A stretch of 64,000 nt of DNA from Triatoma infestans. Its lineage: Eukaryota; Arthropoda; Insecta; Hemiptera; Reduviidae. Shown here piece after piece: positions 33,704 through 44,849 of this stretch (its first letter is position 1; every line of letters starts with the position of its first letter). The stretch is from contig JAAEAF010000220.1 in the NCBI GenBank assembly GCA_011037195.1, forward strand, positions 124,001 through 188,000. The letters run 5' to 3'. Made by a program: the position numbers and the translations under genes. Below the pieces are notes generated by a model. The model saw only the letters and a program-made list of their open reading frames with translations. It was not told where the DNA came from and ran no database searches.

Positions 33704-35529
33704 ACTATAAAGTAAAGAGAAGAATTGAGAAGAAAACACATAGAAAGAAAAAACGAGAGTGGCAGAATAAAGGGCTGAAAGATATTGAAGAGCATATGGA
33801 CCTGAATGAAAACAGAAAATTTTATAGAAAGATAAATGAGGGTAGGAAGCCATTCCAGCCAAAAACAATAATATGTAAGGATGCGGATGGAAACTTATTG
33901 TCGGATAAAAAGAGCGTGCTGGGACGTTGGAAGGACCACTTTGATACTATGCTTAACAAGGAACATGAAGCTGGGCAATGCATAACTCCTGGAATTAATG
34001 TGAGTACTGCTGATGACCTCGAACCGCCAGATGAAGACGACATTCTCGGTGCCATAGAGAAACTAAAGAATAATAAGGCGCCAGGGTATGATAACCTACA
34101 AGCTGAATTGTACAAACATGGCGGAAATGAACTTGTAAAAGCCATCCGAGACACTATTCTGACGGTCTGGACAGAGGAAGCTATGCCTGAAGACTGGAAA
34201 GTCACCATGATCCACCCAATCTATAAGAAAGGTGATATTCTCGAATGCAGCAACTACAGGGGGATCTCATTGCTTCCATGTATCTATAAAATTCTGTCTA
34301 GTGTCATGTATAAGAGGTTGCTGCCGTACGCAGAAAAAGCGTTAGGAGTGTACCAGGCGGGTTTTAGAGTCGGCAAGTCAACGACAGACCAAATTTTCTC
34401 ACTCCGCACAATTCTGGGAAAAGCCCATGAATACAAAATAACGACACACCATCTGTTCGTTGATTTTGAAGCTGCCTACGACAGTATCTTCAGACCAGCC
34501 CTCTATGATGCCCTTCTAGAAATTGATGTTCCACCCAAACTGATGCGTTTAATAAGGATGACAATGCAGGACGTGCAATGTGTAGTGAACACACATGGAG
34601 AGATGTCTGAACGGTTCACAACGAAACGAGGAGTTAGACAGGGGGACAGCCTGGCGTGTCTTCTCTTCAACATTGCACTAAACAAAGCGATACGCATTTC
34701 AGGAGTTCAAGTTGGTGGAACAATATTTAACAGGAGCGTTCAGCTGCTCGCATACGCCGACGACATCGATTTAGTTGGTAGGTCAGTAGATGCAGTTAAA
34801 GAGGCATTCATTAGCTTAGAAAGATCTGCACGTCAAATGGGTCTGAAAGTCAATGAGAAGAAAACGAAGTACATGTGCACTGGGACAGAACAAGCGAGTG
34901 AAATCACTGTCTCCGGCTATACGTTTGAAGTAGTTGACAAGTTTATATACCTTGGAAGCCAGGTAGACCGCAACAACGACATGCAATCTGAAATAAAGAG
35001 AAGAATAGTTGCGGCTAGTAGGTGTTATTTTGGGCTACTACAATTTATGAAAAGTAGGCTGATATCTCGTAGTTCCAAGATCAGGATATATAAGACCCTT
35101 ATACGACCAGTTCTAACTTATGCCTCGGAATGCTGGACCATAACCAAAGCTGATGAGCTAAGTCTCCAAAGATTTGAAAGAAAAATCCTAAGAAAAATTT
35201 TTGGGCCTATTCGTGATGGAGAAATATGGAGACAAAGATCAAATAATGAATTAGCCCAGCTTTACAAAGATATAGATGTCGTTCGGCATATAAAGATCAG
35301 CAGGCTCAGGTGGGCGGGCCATGTTGCCAGGATGTCTGAAGGGGAGATCCCAAAAAAGTTGTTGGACGACAGGATCTACCACAAACGTAGGAAGGGCAGA
35401 CCCAAGGTCAGATGGAGTGATAATATAACGAATGATGCTAGGTCCCTTCTGGGTGTGACAGACTGGAGATCGGCGGCGCAAGATAGAGACAGATGGCGGA
35501 CTATGTTGGAGGAGGCCAAGACCCAGTAA
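33704..35529 (+). CDS. RTE-type reverse transcriptase, N-terminally truncated
   Basis: An open frame of about 608 codons belongs to the RTE; the longer ORF that begins at 33,634 picks up LTR and Jockey sequence by read-through. Visible blocks: NNKAPGYDNLQAELYKHGG (RT motif 0/1), WKVTMIHPIYKKGD, NYRGISLLP, YQAGFRVGKSTTDQIFSLR, LFVDFEAAYDSI (first catalytic Asp), RGVRQGDSLACLLFNIAL, LLAYADDIDLVGRS (catalytic YADD), then the C-terminal region LQRFERKILRKIFGP and RLRWAGHVARM typical of RTE proteins. It would copy RNA by target-primed reverse transcription, but without the endonuclease it is probably dead or trans-dependent. Confidence 0.85.
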
Positions 35530-35558
35530 TGGGTTGTAGCGCCATGTAGGTAGGTAGG
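33704..35558 (+). mobile_element. RTE-clade non-LTR retrotransposon, 5'-truncated
   Basis: A 1.86-kb insertion carrying an uninterrupted RT-encoding frame. It starts just before the RT domain and ends with a short GTAG tandem (ATGTAGGTAGGTAGG, 35,545-35,558) instead of poly-A, as RTE elements do. The endonuclease is missing. It is flanked by 307-bp direct repeats, far longer than usual target-site duplications. The intact frame and 2/307 divergence of the flanks imply a recent event. Confidence 0.85.
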
Positions 35559-35865
35559 TTCCTCTTTCTCCGACACTTCCTTTCTTTTATTTCCTTTTTT
35601 TTTATGTTGCTTCGTTGATAATTATTTTTTTTTCTTTTTCATTTTTCTGTTCTGCCTTAAGGCGTTAGAGCAGGATAAAGGTTTCACTATTCCACAAAAA
35701 CAGTGTGGCGCCCAACTACAACCTCTTGGAATAGATTTCCCCTAACTCTCTGAACTCCCCCCATCTTCTCTGGGCTAGACGGGGACCCTCTAGTCTTGTG
35801 GAGGCGGCGTAACACATGTATTACTGAAACACATCTTACCTCTACTGACCGATTCAAAATACCAG
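35559..35865. repeat. 307-bp direct repeat, downstream copy
   Basis: The second copy of 33,397-33,703. Its last 52 bp restore continuity of the Jockey ORF2 frame (ITETHLTSTD block) into the downstream endonuclease. Confidence 0.9.
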
Positions 35866-36300
35866 GATACATCTCCTACCGAACTGATAGACAGACACGT
35901 GTAGCTTCAGGTGGAGTCGCCCTCTGTGTGAAAAGAAGCTTGAAACATTGAGAATTTCTTCTAGCTCCACTATATAATCTTGAGGCTGTTGCTATCCAGG
36001 TGACTACACACACTGGACCACTAACAATCATATCTGCTTACCTAAGACCAAATACTAGACTTCAGCAAGACGACCTACAACTAATCTTTACACAAAACAG
36101 TACACTATTACTAGGAGACCTTAACAGTAAACACACATACTGGGGATGTCATGCGACCAATAACAACCGAACTCGACTATTGACAGCAACGGACAACTTA
36201 AATATTCTAATTTCAGCCCCCACATTTTACCCCACTCAGCGTAACTACCAACCTGACATACTGGATATCGCACTATCCTTATATTAATACACCTATATAT
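35815..36300 (+). pseudogene. Jockey ORF2 endonuclease domain, remainder
   Basis: Continues from ITETHLTSTDRF through RVASGGVALCVKRS and, after a stop (35,949-35,951), PLTIISAYLRPNTRL. LLGDLNSKHTYWGC follows (the GDLN/WG catalytic block of APE-type endonucleases), then QPDILDIALSLY. The last catalytic block SDHLPVL lies just beyond at about 36,328 in another frame. It nicks target DNA in intact elements; here the frame is broken by a stop and a frameshift. Confidence 0.85.
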
Positions 36301-38426
36301 TTGGACTCCCTTGACAAACTGGACTCTGATCACCTTCCTGTACTCTGTAGGTTTCACTCCCATCTACAATTCAATCAGCCGCCGCCGAAATTAATCACTG
36401 GAAAAGTAGAATGGGAAACCTTCAGACATGACATAAACAAACTGACAATACCTACACATTACGGAGCCCCAAACGATATCGACACTTCACTGGATATATT
36501 TAGACAGACAATATATACAGCTATACATAACTCCACCTACAAAAGACAAAACAACAACATTAGACAAAACCAGTTGCCTTTACATATTCTCAGTTTAATA
36601 CATGAAAAAAACAGAAATCGCAAGCTTTGGCAGAGAACTAGGAACCCCACAGATAAAACGCACTTCAATCGACTAGCAAGACAAATTAAATGGGAACTTG
36701 ACAATCACAGGATCTCTAAATACAGATCTTTGTTAGAAGGAATGACCTCGGGTGACTCTTGTCTCTGGAAAGAAACAAAAAGACTACTGAACGAATATTC
36801 CCTGATTCCTCCACTGATTACAAGAAACGGCCTGGCAACAAGTGATGAGGAAAAGTGCGAAGTAATAACTACTCATCTCGAAGACAAATTCACTCTAACT
36901 GACCAGACTGTCATCACTGACTAAGACATTAACAACGAACTACAACAACCACACCAAACGACAGAAATTCCTATCTTATGCACTTCTCCTTCTGAAATAT
37001 TTACCATAATCAACGGACTTCCCAAAAAAAAAGCTCCCGGAGACGACCTAATCCCAAATACTATATTAAAAAATCTGCCCCGGAAAGCTATCGCCTTCCT
37101 AACTGGGGTCTTTAATGCTTACCTTCGATTAGGATACTTTCCCAAAAGTTGGAAGAATGCTATTGTAACAGTTTTTCACAAATCTGGTAAGCCTAAAAGT
37201 GATCCAACAGTTACCGACCAATCAGCCTCTTAAACTCCCTTTCGAAAATACTTGAAAAAATCACTTGAAATACCACAAAAAACTGTTAAAACACTTGACT
37301 GACCCAAACAAAATTCCACTTCATCAATTTGGATTCAAACCAAAACACTCACCAGTACATCAAATTAAAAGAGTTACAGAACACATTATACACAACTTTG
37401 AAGAAAAAAAATTCACGGCAGCATATTTCTAGATATAGCGGCAGCATTTGACCAGTTGGCACTCTGGACTACTTTACAAACTCAGAAACACAAACGCACC
37501 TGACTATATTACCCTAATTATAACATCTTTTTTACAAGACAGAACATTCCAGGTAAGACTCAACAACACGTACATTACTAGACGACAAATTCTTGCAGGA
37601 CTACCACAAGGGGCAATTATCAGTCCGATCCTCTTTAACCTTTACTGCTCGGACATATCTGAACCTACTTCAGTGACTTTAGCAACATACGCGGACGATA
37701 CAATGTTAGCCTGTCCCAACAAAGACATTACTAAAAGTATCACTGACTTACAGACATCAATTAATATTTTATCAAACTGGTTCAAAAAATGGAAATTGAA
37801 ACTAAATCCTTCCAAAACGGAAGCAAAAATCTTCGCCCTTAGGAGGTTCCGGATTGAAGACCTTCGTATAATCCAAATTAACAACCAAGAAATTCGCTGG
37901 AAACAAAAGGACCAAGGAGTGCGCTATCTTGGCGTAATCCTAGATACAAGACTCACCTGGAAACTACACATAAACACTAAACTTCAACAAGCATACACCC
38001 GACTTGAAGCAGCTATACCCACTTATTAACAGAAACACACCACTCAAACACTCCTGTACAGTACTTCTCTACAAAACACTCCTCAGACCACTTCTGACAT
38101 ATGCCTGCCCAGTTTGGATAACAGCTAGCAACACACTGACAAAACGATTACAGACTTTTCAAAATAAAGTACTACGGATTGCACTAAACGCTCCTTGGTT
38201 CACCAGGAACACACAAATACACAAAGAACTCGACATTTCAGATATTCACACACACATGACTAAATTAACAGACAACTTCTTCCTAACCCTTCGCACACTA
38301 TCTTCAGCAGCACACTCAGACAACTTCTTCCTAACCCTTCGCACACTATCTTCAGCAGCACACTATCACATAGGCGAGCCTACACCTTCTAGAAGATTAA
38401 AACCCCGACTATATCAAGATCTTTAA
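36301..38426 (+). pseudogene. Jockey ORF2 reverse transcriptase and C-terminus, broken
   Basis: 36,301-36,924 covers the linker after the endonuclease. Between 36,960 and 37,440 the frame shifts several times (KKKAPGDDLIPNTILKN and YFPKSWKNAIVTVFHKSGK are readable). 37,448-38,029 holds AGLPQGAIISPILFNLYCSD and YADDTMLACP (catalytic YADD), then WKLKLNPSKTEAKIF and RYLGVILDTRLTW. 38,004-38,426 is the thumb/C-terminal region (TLLRPLLTYACPVW), including a 16-residue tandem duplication. No RNase H domain follows, as in the Jockey clade. Confidence 0.85.
38271..38366 (+). repeat. 48-bp in-frame tandem duplication
   Basis: The unit at 38,271-38,318 is repeated at 38,319-38,366 almost exactly, adding 16 residues (DNFFLTLRTLSSAAHS) to the Jockey ORF2 C-terminus without breaking the frame. 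Confidence 0.9.
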
Positions 38427-38512
38427 TTTTCATTTTTATTATTGTAATCCGTATGTGTGAAGCTCTAAGTGAGCTGGTCCATAGTTTAATTTGTAAATAA
38501 AAATAAAAAAGA

Positions 38513-38757
38513 AAAGAAAATCGTTGGAGCCGTTTGCGAGAAATTTGGGAAAAATTGGAAAAAAAAAAATCATTAAAGTTGCACTGCCGGTGAATAGATT
38601 TTACCCCAAAACTGTCCGTTAGATGCGGTTCTAGTTATCAAGTTTGAGGGCTACCTGCAACTTTTTGTTTTTGAGATGCTTTTGACACAGACCAACCACT
38701 AAAATGAAAACTCAATTAGGAAAATTTGTCACGATCTGACCAGGAGTAAGAGAAAGT
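38513..38757 (+). repeat. AGTAAGAGAAAGT-family repeat, 3' half (split by Jockey)
   Basis: Resumes at GAAAATCGTTGGAGCCGTTT and runs through TTGCACTGCCGGTGAATAGA to the right end AGGAGTAAGAGAAAGT (38,742-38,757). It is the other half of the copy at 29,760-30,250. Confidence 0.85.
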
Positions 38758-38829
38758 AACAATTTCAGATTTAAAGACATCTTTGTCAAGTCTAATATTG
38801 GATTAATTGCAGTAATAAAAAAAGGAAAC

Positions 38830-39060
38830 ATTTCATAATCGGCATTTTTTCGATTTTCTCGGAATTGGTTTCATGATTTTCTTAATAAACTTCGTATACT
38901 AACTAACTAAACTTATATGTAGTCCTAACTAGTTGATCTTTTTTGCAGGAAAACTGAATCGTGAGAGCATTTTGGGGAAGCTATGTCTGTTGGCGCTTAT
39001 ATCTAAACTACCATCCTAATATAATGTACGATTCAACAAAGTATATAATGACAACAAACA
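38830..39060 (-). repeat. AGTAAGAGAAAGT-family fragment, reverse orientation
   Basis: Reversed module pieces (TTTTTCGATTTTCTCGGAAT, then CTTAATAAACTTCGTATACT and TTGCAGGAAAACTGAATCG). Neither end is preserved. Confidence 0.6.
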
Positions 39061-39346
39061 CATGTAGTATAAATTCAATGTTTGTTACTTTAGAAACCCT
39101 ATTAGAATTGTAGTAAAGTAAAGCCGTGTAATGTAACTGCTCAACTTCTTTCTTCTGTTTAAATCCTCTTTGGTATGGTCACTTAATCAGAGACACGTTG
39201 AGAATGAGAGGAGAAATTTATCAGAACTTAAGAGACTTAAGACCAAAAAACCGGAACGAACGCTGATTCACCATGTTGCAATGCACCATTTTTAAACGAA
39301 GGAAACGTAACAGTATGTGACAAAGATCATAGAAAGAATAAAACAT

Positions 39347-39347
39347 T

Positions 39348-39397
<50 letters not shown>

Positions 39398-39412
39398 GAG
39401 AGAGAGAGAGTC
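39347..39412. repeat. (TA)n(GA)n microsatellite
   Basis: A long TA run passes into a GA run (39,381-39,412), directly before a short GC-rich patch. Confidence 0.95.
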
Positions 39413-39780
39413 TCATATAATGTTGAAACGTCCAAACGACATGTTCCCGCCGGGGCTCGGTCATATAAACAACGCCCCCATTTCCCCCGCCACACACCTC
39501 CTAGCAACCAAACAAGCACATACTGTGCGTTCACACAAGCGCCGCACATTGTTTGTACCTAATAGTATATACAGAAATACCTCTCTTCCTAAAGTACGAA
39601 AATATTATTACATACCGTCAAGTACGTGCTTAATGATAAGTCTACAGAGAGAGAACTTTGTGTGCTAAAGAGACGATAGTGTTTTTATTTTTTCCCTTCA
39701 GTTGATGATCTAACTCTTTCCTCTGACACGTCATCATATATTATAGATATAAAAACAAAATGAACGACTTTGTGTGATGA
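39413..39780. other. GC- and CpG-richer patch, no gene recognised
   Basis: 39,420-39,560 contains several CG dinucleotides (GTTCCCGCCGGGGCTCGGTC, AAGCGCCGCACATTG) in an otherwise AT-rich window. Both strands have short ORFs (39,420-39,668 plus; 39,292-39,549 minus) with no recognisable domain. It could be unique host sequence, such as a promoter-proximal region, but nothing here proves it. Confidence 0.3.
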
Positions 39781-39789
39781 CGATTGCAC

Positions 39790-40330
39790 ATACGATATTT
39801 TCACTTTCTCTTACTTCTAGTAAGAATACGATAAAATGTTGGCGAATGGTATGTGTGTGTTTTAACAGAACAACTGAAATACTACCATGGTATTTCATTT
39901 GGGCACTCCCACTGCATCAGACACTAAGATTCATCAACCGGAAGTGCGACTTTACTGAATAGTCTTTATCAGTTTTTCTTGATTTTCTCGAAAACGTCTC
40001 TAACGATTTTGTTTGAACTTCGTATGCTCTATCTGCCCCCATAAATAACTTTTATTTGAAATATTTTCCCGGGAAAATTGTTTTTTTGGGGAATCTGGGG
40101 GAACAGTAGCTTTATACTTTTCATTAAAAGTACCACTTTTGTCCAATGTATGGTTTTAACACCTATATAATATTAATACACATTAGAAGCCATTGTTATT
40201 TTATTCTAAATTTGAAAAAACCGGTAAACCGGAAGTACGAATTTTGTTATTGAGGTTTTTTTTGGAATTTTCTCGAAAATGATTATAACGAAGTTGCTTC
40301 AAACTTGAAATACAGATATAAACCTATCAC
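39790..40330 (-). repeat. AGTAAGAGAAAGT-family repeat, reverse orientation
   Basis: Begins with the reversed right end ACTTTCTCTTACTTCTAGTA (39,801). It continues through CATCAACCGGAAGTGCGACT (39,933) and CCGGTAAACCGGAAGTACGA (40,220), two modules about 290 bp apart. A forward right-end fragment (40,370-40,440) follows. Confidence 0.8.
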
Positions 40331-40869
40331 TTTTGTTGGAGCACTTGTTAAAAACACTTTTTTTTTTCGTGTTTAGTGGATCACAAAACTTATTTCGGTT
40401 AAAAAATTCTATTTCAAAAATCTGACATGATCGCCATATCATAGCCACACACCATGTCCAGAGCCGTAAGCGGAAGTAATAAAGCAATAAAAAAAATAAA
40501 ATAAATGTTGTAATATTAAATAAGAAATTATAAATAACGTAACAGCAATAATTGTTGAAAAGTAACTATATCTAATAAAACGGAATAAATAAAATAAGAG
40601 ACTTTTAATCAGCTGTTCGGGATTAGAAAACAAAATGTATAATAACGTAATGACAAATGTAATAATAAAATGTAAAACAAATTAACAAGAGTTTCTTTTA
40701 ATCCTAGGCTTAAGTAGAATTATCTTTGTAAAAATCTTTTTTATAATTACAAATGGAGATTAATTTCTTGTTTTCTTAATAATCTACTCAATATAATATA
40801 TGGGTCTTTCCTTGTTCAACTACAACCGTCAATAAATAGCTGGATGATTGGGGGTAATTTTAATGCAAA

Positions 40870-41165
40870 CTAAATTGATATATTAAATATTATTTATTAT
40901 GCAATCACTGGTAAAATTTGCGCAGATGAAATCAATTTTTTCGTAAAAATGTTTCAAAATAAACCTGACAGATTTGGAATTTTAAAATCAAAGAGAATAG
41001 TTGGGGATATTTTTGATAAAAATCATTATAAACCAACAAACAAAAAGAAACAGAGAAATGATATTTCCGGTCTATGATCGATATCTTTGGTACCGTTTCA
41101 CTAGCGATGCCCAAATAAAATGAATGACGTAAACATTTTGCGAATATTTCTAACTAAATTTTATT
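40870..41165 (+). repeat. AGTAAGAGAAAGT-family fragment next to the RTE insertion
   Basis: Matches the module core (TCAATTTTTTCGTAAAAATG TTTC; ATATTTCCGGTC). Family-like right-end sequence (GTGAAAACTCGAATACG) appears directly after the RTE tail at 44,474, so the RTE probably landed inside this copy. Confidence 0.6.
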
Positions 41166-44100
41166 AAGTCCCCGCAAGGGGTAGTTGACGCAAACAACTA
41201 CCTGGGGACTAGCAACCCCACGGGGTAACCTGAGCTCAGTATACTTTGCGCACTCACCAGAACAGTACACACACATATGCACACTACATACACATTACAT
41301 CTTCTATAAAGGCACAAACAGTACACAAATTAGGGCTACCGTACCTAATTTGAGGCCTATAGGCCGGGGGAGTAAACCCCTGAAATCCTAGGCCCTCCAA
41401 AGTAGCGGAGGTTGAGCATAGGGTTGACAGCCCTATCTCTTAAAAAACAGTATTGTTAAGAATCCGGAAGTAAATATGATCCCGATAGTCAGAAAGGTAC
41501 GATCTAGGCGAGGACATGGAAATTTCTTTTGGTTAGCGACTTGGAATGTTCGAAGTTTGGGAAGATCAGGTGCATTAAAAAACTTGAAAGAGGAGCTAGA
41601 TAGGTACGGTATTGCGATAGCAGCACTCCAGGAAATTAGATAGGCGAAGGAAGGATCATTTAGATCAGGAGAGTACACAGTTTTCCATGGTGCTAGTAAG
41701 AAAGGACAGTTTGGTACAGGATTCGTTGTGAATAACAAAGTTAAATGCAGGATATTAGATTTTGCTAATATTAATGAGAGAATGTCTACGCTACGAGTGA
41801 AGTCAAAATTTTTCAACATCTCACTGATAAATGTACACGCTCCAACGGAAGATAAGGATGAGGAAGTGAAAGATATATTTTATGGGGAACTTGAAACATT
41901 ATACGACAGGCTGCCAAAACGCGACATAAAAATTATATTAGGAGATTTAAATGCAAAAGTTGGCCAAGAAGAATGTTATTTTCCATTTATAGGAAGGCAC
42001 AGCTTGCACGAACAAAGCAACGATAATGGTATTAGGATAATCGATTTTGCGATAGGGAAAAATATGACAATTTCTAGCACTAAATTTCCCCATAAAGAAA
42101 TCCACAAAGAAACCTGGAGATCTCCGGACGGGCTGTCTAAAAACCAAATCGATCATGTGCTAATAGATAATAGGCATGCTTCTGACATTTTGGATGTAAG
42201 AAGCTGTCGAGGGGCAGATTGTGATTCTGATCATAATCTTGTCCGCATAAAGTATAGACAGCGCATATCAAAATTTAAAGAACAACAAGTAGGAGGTAAA
42301 GTAAAAAAATGGAATTTGGAGAAGCTAAAGTGGGATGAAAACTGCAGAAAGCAATATGAAGAAGAAGTAACAAAGAACCTACAAAACCCAACTAGCTGCC
42401 TGGGAAATGAAATCAACCAGCAGTGGTGTGCAATTAAAGAGGCTATAAATAAAGCAATTGAAGGTACCGCAGGGAAAAAGGGAAAAGCGCAAAGAAATGA
42501 TTGGTATGATGAGGAGTGTAGAATAAAAATAGAAGCAAGAAATAAAGCAAGATTAAATATGTTAAACAGAACTACTAGAGCAAGTAATGAAGAGTATAGG
42601 CAAAAAAGAAAAGAAGCCAGTAAGCTCTGCCGGTTGAAGAAAAGACTATTCGAGAAGGAGAAGTTAAAGAAAATGGAAGAAGATGGAGAGAATAGGCGAA
42701 TTAAAGAATTTTATACAGCATTAAAAAGAGAACGAGAAGGTTTTCAACCAAATATAGACTTCTGTCGAGGAAAAGATGGTAGTTTGATAGGTGGAGAAGT
42801 GGAAGTAAGGAAAAGATGGGCAGAGTATTTTGAGAAGCTTCTCAATATGCGGGATGTCATTACGGAACCTCATGTAGCTGCTGGGGGTGTTTCTGAGGAA
42901 TTAAATGAAGATTATGTGGAGTATCCGGAAAGAGAAGAAATTCAGGAAATAATTGGAAACCTAAAAAATAATAAGGCACCTGGTGATGACGGAATAGTTG
43001 CTGAAATGATAAAACTTGGTGGAGAGTTGCTTTGGGAAAGAATATTTCTACTAATAACAAATATTTGGGAAAAGGAATCAATGCCGGATGAATGGTCCAT
43101 CGCAATTATTTGTCCGCTCTTTAAAAAAAGGGGATAGGTCATTGTGCGAGAATTATAGAGGCATAGCGATGTTACCCATCGTTTATAAAATTATGGCTAA
43201 GCTAGTGGCAAAGCGGCTGACGCAATATTCCGATAATATTCTAGGTGATTATCAGGCGGGTTTCCGCAGAAACCGATCAACAATAGATCATATCTTTGCA
43301 ATGCGGATGATGCATGAAAAGTGTTACGAATTAATATAGACTTGCATCACCTATTTGTTGATTTTAAACAAGCCTATGACAGCTTATTTAGGAGTAAAAT
43401 TTTTAATATTTTACAAGATTTTGGAATTCCACGTAAGTTAATCAATTTGGTGAGACTGTGGCTAAACAATGCGGCTGCCAAAGTGAGAAGTCAAGGAGGT
43501 TACTCTGAACTTTTTAGTATAGATAGAGGCCTCAGGCAAGGTGATGTTCTATCCACGATCTTGTTCAATCTCAGCCTAGAAAAAGTTATGCGGAGCATTG
43601 AGACAAACCCAAACGGGACGATTTTTAATCGAGCCAGGCACTTTCTAGCATATGCTGATGATGTTGTTCTGGTCGGAAGGACATTCCGGGCCTTAGAAGA
43701 ATGTTTTGAACAACTGCAAAGAAGTGCAGAAGAGGTGGGATTGCAGCTGAATTACTCCAAAACCAAGTATATGTTGTCCTCAAGATTTGATAATCGTATA
43801 TGTCGGTCCCAACGTGTGCAGATTAGTGGCACATTGTTTGAAAATGTTAGAAATTTTAAGTACCTAGGCGCCATATTTACACAACATCGAGATGTCATAA
43901 GCGAAATTAAAGAAAGAGTAGCTTCGGGAAGTCGTTGCTGTTTCGCATTAAATAAAATTCTGAAATCCCAGTCCATCTCTCAAAAACAGAAAATCAGAAT
44001 TTATAAAACTGTTATCCGCGCTGTAGTCATGTATGCATGTGAAACATGGATAATGACTCAGAATGAAACGAACATGCTGAGGGGTTTGGGAGAGAAAGAT

Positions 44101-44469
44101 CTTGAGAAGGATATTCGGTCCCAAATACGAGAACGGGGTATGGAAAATTAGGAAAAACTCTGAAATCGGTGCACTGTATGCTGCTCCAGACATTGTATCA
44201 GAAATAAAAGGAAAAAGATTAGCCTGGCTAGGTCATGTCGAGAGAATGGACAAAAACAGGACTGTAAGGAAGTTATATGAAGGCCGCCCGGAAGGTAGAA
44301 GAAAGATCGGGAGACCGAGAAAAAGATGGATCGACGAAATGGAGGAGGATTTGAGAAAACTTGGGGTAAGAAAATGGAGACTGAAGGCGAAAGATAGAAG
44401 TGAATGGGGCAAAATTACTGAGGAAGCCAAGGCCCTCCAAGGGCTGTAGCGCAAAAAAAAAAAAAAAAT
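41166..44469 (+). mobile_element. RTE-clade non-LTR retrotransposon, nearly complete
   Basis: A 5' UTR-like segment (41,166-41,475, starting near CCCCGCAAGGGGTAGTTGAC) is followed by a single long gene encoding endonuclease and reverse transcriptase. A very short 3' UTR and a poly-A run (44,454-44,469) end it. One stop and three frameshifts break the gene. The target-site duplication is not clear. It is a different subfamily from the RTE at 33,704 (poly-A rather than a GTAG tail, with many protein differences). Confidence 0.85.
41476..44449 (+). pseudogene. RTE endonuclease-reverse transcriptase, four lesions
   Basis: The likely start is the ATG at 41,476. The endonuclease begins LATWNVRSLG, reaches the first glutamate block ALQEIR followed by a stop (41,641-41,643), then LINVHAPTEDKDEE, IILGDLNAKVG and, at its end, SDHNLVRIKYRQ; these are the catalytic blocks of APE-type endonucleases. 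RT blocks are NNKAPGDDGIVAEMIKLGG, NYRGIAMLPIVYKIM, LFVDFKQAYDSLF, RGLRQGDVLSTILFNLSL and FLAYADDVVLVGR. The C-terminus has RRIFGPKYENGVW and RLAWLGHVERM. Frameshifts lie near 43,125 (A/G run), 43,332 (AATTAATATA) and 44,082 (G run). It is unusually complete for this window; about 990 codons overall is typical for RTE. Confidence 0.9.
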
Positions 44470-44589
44470 ATTAAAGTGAAAACTCGAATACGAATTTTCT
44501 AACTTGAATGCCTCAGGTGATCATGAATGGTTTGTTTATTTTTAAAGTGTTTTGCTGTTTTATTATTAACAATTCAAATGACGAAGATC

Positions 44590-44810
44590 GGCCTACTTGT
44601 GGCAGAGCTAAGAGAACCTACCTAAGTAACCCATTGTGCTGAGGATGAGACCACTCACCTATAGCACTTCTTCCGGGAGCAATCTCACGACCTGGAAAGA
44701 CTCTTCAAGGGAGGGTGTATCATCCTCCAACGCCTGGTTAACAACTACCCAGGCTTCCGAATCTTCTCTGGATGATAGTCTCACCGTCCGTTAGGAGATG
44801 TGTATGTTAT
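44590..44810. other. GC-richer block of unknown origin
   Basis: Runs from about CGAAGATCGGCCTACTTGTG to CACCGTCCGTTAGGAGATG, with balanced composition unlike its neighbours. It starts with ACCTACCTAAGTAACCCATT, faintly like the reverse of the GTAG-tailed RTE 3' end. It could be a fragment of another element; no coding frame was recognised. Confidence 0.35.
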
Positions 44811-44849
44811 ATGTGGGTATATGTGAAAGTTTTTCACACATAACCCAAA

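Larger units (their letters stand above)
30251..38512 (+). mobile_element. Jockey-clade non-LTR retrotransposon with nested insertions
   Basis: It lies between 11-bp duplications AAAGAAAATCG (30,240-30,250 and 38,513-38,523) inside the family repeat's conserved TTTAAAGAAAATCG motif. It has a 5' UTR (30,251-30,420), ORF1 (gag with zinc knuckles), ORF2 (endonuclease and reverse transcriptase) and a short 3' UTR ending in an A-rich tail (38,490-38,512). About 3.9 kb of its length is foreign: an LTR-like element (31,891-33,652), an RTE element (33,704-35,558) and a duplicated 307-bp block. Both ORFs are broken. Confidence 0.85.

Noticed and set aside
39292..39668. Both-strand ORFs over the CpG-rich patch as a coding gene
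   Set aside because: Neither translation resembles a known domain and both run into the adjacent microsatellite or AT-rich DNA.
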